64,000 bases of DNA from Reichenbachiella ulvae (lineage in GTDB: Bacteria; Bacteroidota; Bacteroidia; Cytophagales; Cyclobacteriaceae), in contig NZ_JAOYOD010000001.1 of the NCBI RefSeq assembly GCF_025833875.1, positions 2,418,001 to 2,482,000 of the forward strand. The letters are read 5' to 3'. This document shows positions 60,086-64,000 of this stretch, piece by piece. The notes below the pieces were generated by a model, which worked only from the letters and a program-made list of their open reading frames with translations, did no database searches and had not been told where the DNA came from. The translations under genes and the position numbers were made by a program. Position 1 is the first letter of the stretch; each line of letters opens with the position of its first letter.

Positions 60086-60739
60086 TTATAATTTCATTTC
60101 CGGTACATCAGCGGGTACCACCAATTTTCCCTCCGTGGCTTCTTTGATTTCATCGACGGTCACTCCGGGTGCACGTTCGACCAGATGAAAGGCTTTGTCC
60201 CTTACATCCAATACTGCCATGTTGGTGATGATGCGGGTCACACAGCCTACTCCTGTCAACGGCAAAGTGCATTCAGGTAACAGCTTAGAATCACCAGACT
60301 TGCTGGTATGCATCATGGCGACAATGATATTTTGTGCAGAAGCCACCAGGTCCATCGCACCCCCCATTCCTTTCACCAACTTACCGGGGATCTTCCAATT
60401 GGCAATATCTCCGGTCTCAGAGACCTCCATCGCACCCAGTACGGTTAGCTGAACATGCTGCCCGCGAATCATGGCAAAGGAAGTAGCAGAGTCAAAAATG
60501 ACTGCTCCCGGTCTTAAAGTCACCGTTTGCTTGCCAGCATTGATCATATCTGCATCCTCCTCTCCCTCATAGGGAAAGGCGCCCATCCCCAAAATTCCAT
60601 TTTCGGACTGGAACTCTACCTCCATATCGTCTGGCACATAATTGGCCACCAGGGTAGGAATCCCAATCCCAAGATTGACATACCAACCATCCTGCAATTC
60701 CTGCGCAATTCTTTTAGCAATTCCGTGTTTGTCTAACAT
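60086..60739 (-). CDS. scoB: 3-oxoacid CoA-transferase subunit B
   Basis: 217 residues. Catalytic glutamate in QSENGILGMGAFP near residue 46, then GKQTVTLRPGAVIFDSATSF, LGAMEVSETGDIANWKIPGK, VKGMGGAMDLVASAQNIIVA and the C-terminal TPxG-like region. With subunit A it transfers CoA from succinyl-CoA to acetoacetate, the product of FahA. It is separated from scoA by two bases. Confidence 0.94.
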   Translation of the reverse strand: MLDKHGIAKRIAQELQDGWYVNLGIGIPTLVANYVPDDMEVEFQSENGILGMGAFPYEGEEDADMINAGKQTVTLRPGAVIFDSATSFAMIRGQHVQLTVLGAMEVSETGDIANWKIPGKLVKGMGGAMDLVASAQNIIVAMMHTSKSGDSKLLPECTLPLTGVGCVTRIITNMAVLDVRDKAFHLVERAPGVTVDEIKEATEGKLVVPADVPEMKL

Positions 60740-60741
60740 AT

Positions 60742-61437
60742 TTATTTGGGTCTGACGGTTCGTTGTTCGATTCTCTTTTCGTATTTCTCTCCCTGGAAAA
60801 TACGCTGCACAAATATGCCCGGCGTATGAACGTAATTGGGATCCAACTGCCCAGGCTCTACTAGCTCTTCCACTTCTGCTATAGTGATTTTACCTGCCAT
60901 AGCCATTGCTGGATTGAAGTTCCGAGCTGTTCCCTTATAGATCAGGTTGCCCTGAGTGTCTCCCTTCCAGGCCTTGACAATGGCAAAATCGGCAGTCAAA
61001 GCAGCCTCCAAAATATGTGGCTTACCATTGAAAACACGAACTTCCTTCCCCTCTCCCACTTCAGTCCCATATCCTGCAGGCGTAAAGAAAGCCGGAATTC
61101 CGGCGCCTCCTGCTCGACACCTCTCTGCCAAAGAGCCTTGAGGAATGAGATCCACCTCCAGCTCGCCACTGAGCATCTGTCGTTCGAACTCCGCATTTTC
61201 TCCTACATAGGAGGAAATCATTTTTCTGATCTGTTTCTTCTGAAGCAAAAGGCCCAGACCAAAATCGTCGACACCTGCATTGTTGGATATGCAAGTCAGG
61301 TCTTTGATATTAGCTTCTACCAGTGCCTGTATGCAGTTTTCTGGTATGCCGCACAATCCAAATCCACCCAGCATCAAAGTCATGTTGTCTTCGATTCCTA
61401 CGATGGCTTCTTGCGCATTCTTTACAGTTTTATTCAT
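60742..61437 (-). CDS. scoA: 3-oxoacid CoA-transferase subunit A
   Basis: 231 residues. Family motifs: [80 protein letters not shown] and [12 protein letters not shown]. It pairs with scoB two bases downstream. It activates acetoacetate formed by the neighbouring fumarylacetoacetase so it can be thiolysed to acetyl-CoA. Confidence 0.94.
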   Translation of the reverse strand: MNKTVKNAQEAIVGIEDNMTLMLGGFGLCGIPENCIQALVEANIKDLTCISNNAGVDDFGLGLLLQKKQIRKMISSYVGENAEFERQMLSGELEVDLIPQGSLAERCRAGGAGIPAFFTPAGYGTEVGEGKEVRVFNGKPHILEAALTADFAIVKAWKGDTQGNLIYKGTARNFNPAMAMAGKITIAEVEELVEPGQLDPNYVHTPGIFVQRIFQGEKYEKRIEQRTVRPK

Positions 61438-61466
61438 AGTCTTTTAGTCAATCCAAAAATCATATT

Positions 61467-62624
61467 TTACTCAACCCAAGACCGATAGTACTTCCCGTCA
61501 TCGATCTTAAGTGCATTTTCAGTTATCATCAAGGGCCTGAATGTATCAATCATCACAGCCAGCTCTTTGGTTTCGGTTTGCCCGATGCTGCGCTCATAGG
61601 CACCTGGGTGAGGCCCGTGTGGTATTCCTGCCGGATGCAAACTGATATTGCCAGGCGCCACGTCATTCCTACTCATAAAATCCCCATCCACATAGTACAG
61701 CATTTCGTCCGAATCGATATTCGAATGATTGTAAGGAGCCGGGATCGAATCCGGGTGATAATCATACAATCGAGGACAAAATGAACAGACCACAAAAGCA
61801 GAGGTTTCAAAAGTCTGATGCACCGGAGGCGGCTGATGTACCCGACCTGTGATCGGCTCGAAGTTATGGATCGAAAAGCCATAAGGGTAATTGTAACCAT
61901 CCCACCCGACCACATCAAAAGGATGCGAATCATAGTGAAGATGATGCAACATATCCTGCTTCTTGACCTTTACGAGGAAGTCTCCTTTTTCGTCATGAGT
62001 TTCCAGATCCTGCGGCAGTTTGTAATCTCGCTCACAATAGGGCGAATGCTCCAGCATCTGACCGAACCAGTTGCGATAGCGCTTAGGCGTATAGATCGGC
62101 GTAAAGGATTCGGCATAGAGGACACGATTCTCCTCTGTGTCAAACTCGATCTGATAGATCATCCCTCTGGGAATGATCAGGTAATCGCCATACTCGAATG
62201 GTATATTGCCCACGAGTGTTTTGAGTGTGCCTGAGCCTCTATGGATGAAGAGCATTTCGTCTGCCGTGGCGTTCTTATAAAAGTAGCCTGAAAGGGAATC
62301 CTTAGGTGCTGCCACCCCTATGATAATATCATTATTGACCAGCAAGGGCTCTCTGGCATCCAAAAAATCAGCCTTGGGTTCTACATCAAAACTGATAAGT
62401 TTTTTGGAATGAATGTTCTTTTCTACTGCGATTTTAGGACTTACGTCTATGCTCTCCCCTATGTCACTGATCATAGTCGGTCTGTGCTGGTGATAGAGCA
62501 ATGAAGACATCCCATCGAATCCAATGGTTCCAAAAAGTTGCTCATAATAGAGATCCCCATTGGGCTTCCTAAACTGTGTATGTCGCTTGGGCGGAATCTG
62601 TCCAAGTCTATGATAAATCGGCAT
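61467..62624 (-). CDS. hmgA: Homogentisate 1,2-dioxygenase
   Basis: 385 residues, shorter than the roughly 440 of animal and Pseudomonas enzymes but like the Bacteroidota form. It opens the ring of homogentisate. Motifs: LLYHQHRPTMISDIGESIDV, LIIPRGMIYQIEFDTEENRV, then the iron-binding region IPAPYNHSNIDSDEMLYYVD (His and Glu ligands) and SLHPAGIPHGPHPGAYERSI (His ligand and the HGPH loop). It is first in the operon hmgA-scoA-scoB-fahA-flavin reductase-like. Maleylacetoacetate isomerase and HPPD, which flank this step, are not present here. Confidence 0.93.
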   Translation of the reverse strand: MPIYHRLGQIPPKRHTQFRKPNGDLYYEQLFGTIGFDGMSSLLYHQHRPTMISDIGESIDVSPKIAVEKNIHSKKLISFDVEPKADFLDAREPLLVNNDIIIGVAAPKDSLSGYFYKNATADEMLFIHRGSGTLKTLVGNIPFEYGDYLIIPRGMIYQIEFDTEENRVLYAESFTPIYTPKRYRNWFGQMLEHSPYCERDYKLPQDLETHDEKGDFLVKVKKQDMLHHLHYDSHPFDVVGWDGYNYPYGFSIHNFEPITGRVHQPPPVHQTFETSAFVVCSFCPRLYDYHPDSIPAPYNHSNIDSDEMLYYVDGDFMSRNDVAPGNISLHPAGIPHGPHPGAYERSIGQTETKELAVMIDTFRPLMITENALKIDDGKYYRSWVE

Positions 62625-62805
62625 TTTCTGATGTTTTGGGTTATGTAAGGACGCATGTCGACTGCATCCCTTGTCTAATTTTAATCATTTTTCCCTGCAA
62701 AAACTAAAGACTATCTCAGCAAGTCAATAGCCTGTCGTCCTATTTTCAATGAATAGAATTTATTAACTTACGCAATCGATTGATTAAATAGATAATTCTA
62801 GAGAA

Positions 62806-64000
62806 ATGACTAAAAACATCAACTACTTAATAGCATTGATCCTATTTGCAGTGATATTCACCAATTGCCAGCAAAAAAAAGCCGAAGTGGTCGAAAGCAC
62901 GACAACAAACACCTTTACCAATCCCATATTGGCAGGTTTCTACCCCGACCCGAGCATTTGCAAAGCAGAAGACAAATTCTACCTCATCACTTCTTCCTTT
63001 GCCTACTACCCCGGTATTCCGATTTTTGAAAGCGACGATTTGGTCAACTGGAAACAAATCGGTCATGCGATCGACCGACCCGAACAAATGAACTTTAATG
63101 GTCAAGGCACTAGTAGAGGCTTGTTTGCTCCTGCCATTAGTTACCACCAGGGCAAATACTACATCGTCTGTACCCATGTCGACAAGGGTGGCAACTTCAT
63201 CATCACAGCCGACAATCCAGCGGGTCCCTGGTCTCAACCTACTTACCTACCTAAACTGAACGGTATCGATCCTTCTCTCTACTTCGAAGGTGACAAACTC
63301 TTTATCGTGTACAACAGCATCCCACCCAACAACGAATCCCTTTATGAAGGTCACCGCACCATCCGTATGTTCGAACTGGACATCAATACCTTCGAGACCT
63401 TAGGAGAAGAAAAGCTGCTTGTCAATGGTGGTGTAGACCTGAGTAAAAAACCGGTTTGGATCGAAGCGCCTCACCTGTACCACATCAATGACTACTATTA
63501 TCTGATGTGTGCTGAAGGAGGGACCGCCTACGATCATTCAGAAGTAATATTCAGAAGCAAGAATGTGGACGGCCCTTTCGAGCCCTGGGATCAGAACCCC
63601 ATCCTAACACAAAGACACCTGAATCCTGCACGCCCTAACCCAGTGACTACCTCTGGTCATGCAGATATAGTAGAAGTAAAAGATGGAGAATGGTGGGCTG
63701 TATTCCTAGCGTGTCGTCCCTATGGAGACAATTTCTACAATATCGGCCGTGAGACGTTCATGACACCCGTCAGCTGGACCGATGGCTGGCCAGTCATCAA
63801 TCCCGACTTTGAAGAAATACAATATCAATACCCTACCCCTCTAGGCAATGAAGTAGAAGCATCTGCATTCAGCTATAGCGGAATTTTTAGCTTCAAAGAT
63901 GAGTTTGAGGGAGAGCAACTGGACATGCACTATTTGTTCTTGAGAACACCAGAAGAAAAATGGTATCATATCAAAGATGGACAATTGAGTTTACAATTGC
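62806..64000 (+). CDS. GH43-family glycosidase lipoprotein (3' end cut by window edge)
   Basis: 398 residues visible from ATG 62806, still open at the edge. N-terminus is a lipoprotein signal with lipobox FTNC (Cys 21). A five-bladed GH43 propeller begins near residue 39: NPILAGFYPDPSICKAED holds the catalytic base Asp 48, LNGIDPSLYFEGDKLF the pKa-modulating Asp, and PVWIEAPHLYHIND the acid Glu. The sequence and the NPARPNPVTTSGHADIVEVK segment resemble beta-xylosidases and alpha-L-arabinofuranosidases with a C-terminal beta-sandwich, which starts near 375. It would work at the cell surface on xylan or arabinan side chains of pectin-like material. Confidence 0.92.
   Translation, partial: MTKNINYLIALILFAVIFTNCQQKKAEVVESTTTNTFTNPILAGFYPDPSICKAEDKFYLITSSFAYYPGIPIFESDDLVNWKQIGHAIDRPEQMNFNGQGTSRGLFAPAISYHQGKYYIVCTHVDKGGNFIITADNPAGPWSQPTYLPKLNGIDPSLYFEGDKLFIVYNSIPPNNESLYEGHRTIRMFELDINTFETLGEEKLLVNGGVDLSKKPVWIEAPHLYHINDYYYLMCAEGGTAYDHSEVIFRSKNVDGPFEPWDQNPILTQRHLNPARPNPVTTSGHADIVEVKDGEWWAVFLACRPYGDNFYNIGRETFMTPVSWTDGWPVINPDFEEIQYQYPTPLGNEVEASAFSYSGIFSFKDEFEGEQLDMHYLFLRTPEEKWYHIKDGQLSLQL

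Noticed and set aside
62842..63237. 131-residue minus-strand frame at the start of the GH43 gene
   Set aside because: It is the shadow of a clear GH43 domain on the + strand with catalytic residues.
1..64000. CRISPR array, prophage, insertion sequence, tRNA or rRNA genes
   Set aside because: No evenly spaced short repeats, transposase or integrase motifs, or tRNA T-loop and acceptor pattern were found by eye. A tRNA scan would settle the last point.

Overview
The window looks like a chromosomal stretch from a gliding, polysaccharide-degrading member of the Bacteroidota, probably a marine Cytophagales relative (class inferred from content, not from a search). The reasons are: TonB-dependent receptor with a carboxypeptidase-like N-terminal domain, a type IX secretion (T9SS) type A tail on a pectate lyase, a type B (gliding-motility CHU_C-like) tail on a giant surface protein, a PorP/SprF protein, PD40/OmpA proteins, a GSCFA protein, and several copies of the Bacteroidota -7 promoter box TAnnTTTG a few bases upstream of the starts they explain. 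No rRNA, tRNA, CRISPR array, insertion sequence or prophage was seen.

Layout. 1-3.4 kb: the 5' part of a surface lipoprotein and its TonB receptor. 3.6-8.1 kb: housekeeping and unknown genes, an SRP RNA gene (7071-7161) and ftsE. 8.1-10.2 kb: an ECF sigma factor, a membrane anti-sigma-like protein and a DUF4097-like exported protein in one overlapping operon. 10.4-12.2 kb: a membrane-anchored glutamate-synthase-like FMN protein and a possible 46-residue lipoprotein mini-gene. 12.2-18.4 kb: a molybdenum cofactor cluster (moeA, moaC, MobB-like/MobA fusion, moaE, moaD, a small unknown protein, moaA) interrupted by an AT-rich unknown gene with a faint nuclease-like pattern. 18.4-32.7 kb: unknown protein, sirtuin, pta-ackA, GSCFA protein, ssb, ROK kinase, YheT-like hydrolase, alkane monooxygenase, outer-membrane protein, PD40 protein, an ECF42-like sigma factor with its YciI partner, and an SRPBCC protein. 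32.7-35.9 kb: a long leader, transketolase and a small transaldolase. 36.1-38.7 kb: an AAA+ ATPase with TPRs followed by a TPR membrane protein. 38.8-44.4 kb: a 1857-residue pectate lyase carrying both a PL1-like and a PL9-like catalytic domain. 44.7-46.3 kb: MFS transporter and CBS protein. 46.6-57.9 kb: giant repetitive T9SS type B adhesin (broken by an apparent frameshift), SprF and an OmpA/PD40/TPR protein. 57.9-62.6 kb: homogentisate catabolism. 62.8 kb to the end: the start of a GH43 glycosidase lipoprotein.

How it fits together. The pectate lyase, GH43 enzyme and TonB pair point to plant or algal polysaccharide use at the cell surface. The giant adhesin, SprF and OmpA/PD40 genes form one export and surface unit. 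pta-ackA, tkt-transaldolase, acetate and tyrosine catabolism serve central metabolism. The most unusual items are the frameshifted giant gene with five ~379-residue repeats, the PL1+PL9 double enzyme, the AAA+/TPR membrane pair, and several regulatory hairpins or palindromes not explained by neighbouring genes.
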